A stretch of DNA of 28,687 bases, from positions 1 to 28,687 of the IMG/VR virus record IMGVR_UViG_3300005563_000087; one strand, given 5' to 3'. This stretch comes from a virus. The position numbers and the translations under genes were made by a program. The number at the start of each line of letters is the position of its first letter. The stretch's first letter is position 1. Below are positions 28,686 to 28,687 of this stretch, in pieces. Below the pieces are notes generated by a model. The model was not told the origin of the DNA. It saw only the letters and a program-made list of their open reading frames with translations, and searched no databases.

Positions 28686-28687
28686 GG

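Overview
The window is a contiguous piece of a temperate podovirus-like (P22-type, short-tailed) phage or prophage genome; both ends cut through genes. The host should be a Gram-negative proteobacterium. The evidence is an inner-membrane spanin with an embedded outer-membrane lipoprotein spanin, AGGAG/GAGG ribosome binding sites, and the P22-like set of portal, scaffold, coat, gp4- and gp10-like genes. No bacterial chromosomal gene, tRNA, rRNA, CRISPR array or insertion sequence is visible.

Layout. (1) 2-1189, + strand: end of an early/middle operon with a VRR-NUC nuclease (5' cut), a tiny coupled ORF, a probable late antiterminator, and a 39-aa protein. (2) 1186-8039: a GroES-like co-chaperonin, then packaging and head genes (small terminase, large terminase with a TTG start, an unknown protein, P22-type portal, scaffold, coat). 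(3) 8059-11922: eight accessory virion genes between coat and the gp4-like gene, where P22 has none; they include two related beta proteins, a repeat-rich virion protein and a polyglycine adhesin-like protein, with a strong terminator in the middle. (4) 11919-14942: gp4- and gp10-like tail factors, both carrying the same inserted beta module, and a small protein. (5) 14952-16340: a small beta-domain protein, then a short sulfotransferase-like gene coupled to an aspartyl/asparaginyl beta-hydroxylase-like gene. (6) 16340-20861: three ejection (internal virion) proteins. (7) 20988-24121: two tandem tail fibre/tailspike proteins sharing both ends but not the middle. (8) 24118-25437: lysis cassette (two small membrane proteins, T4-type lysozyme, Rz, embedded Rz1). 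(9) 25453-28687, all - strand: a run of small genes, a 211-bp noncoding region beside the integrase, tyrosine integrase, a DUF4224 (excisionase-like) gene, and two more small genes, the last cut by the window edge.

How it fits together. The + strand genes form one late operon in which nearly every gene overlaps the next by 1-4 nt (ATGA, GTGA, TAATG), so translation is probably coupled. The antiterminator would switch it on. Packaging, capsid assembly (possibly helped by the phage GroES), tail building, host recognition, DNA ejection and lysis follow in order.

The most unusual points are the sulfotransferase/hydroxylase pair embedded in the tail operon, the phage GroES beside a P22-type capsid module, a parS-like palindrome in the integrase-proximal noncoding region, and repeated reuse of the same beta modules across virion proteins. 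All calls come from reading the sequence; no database search was possible.
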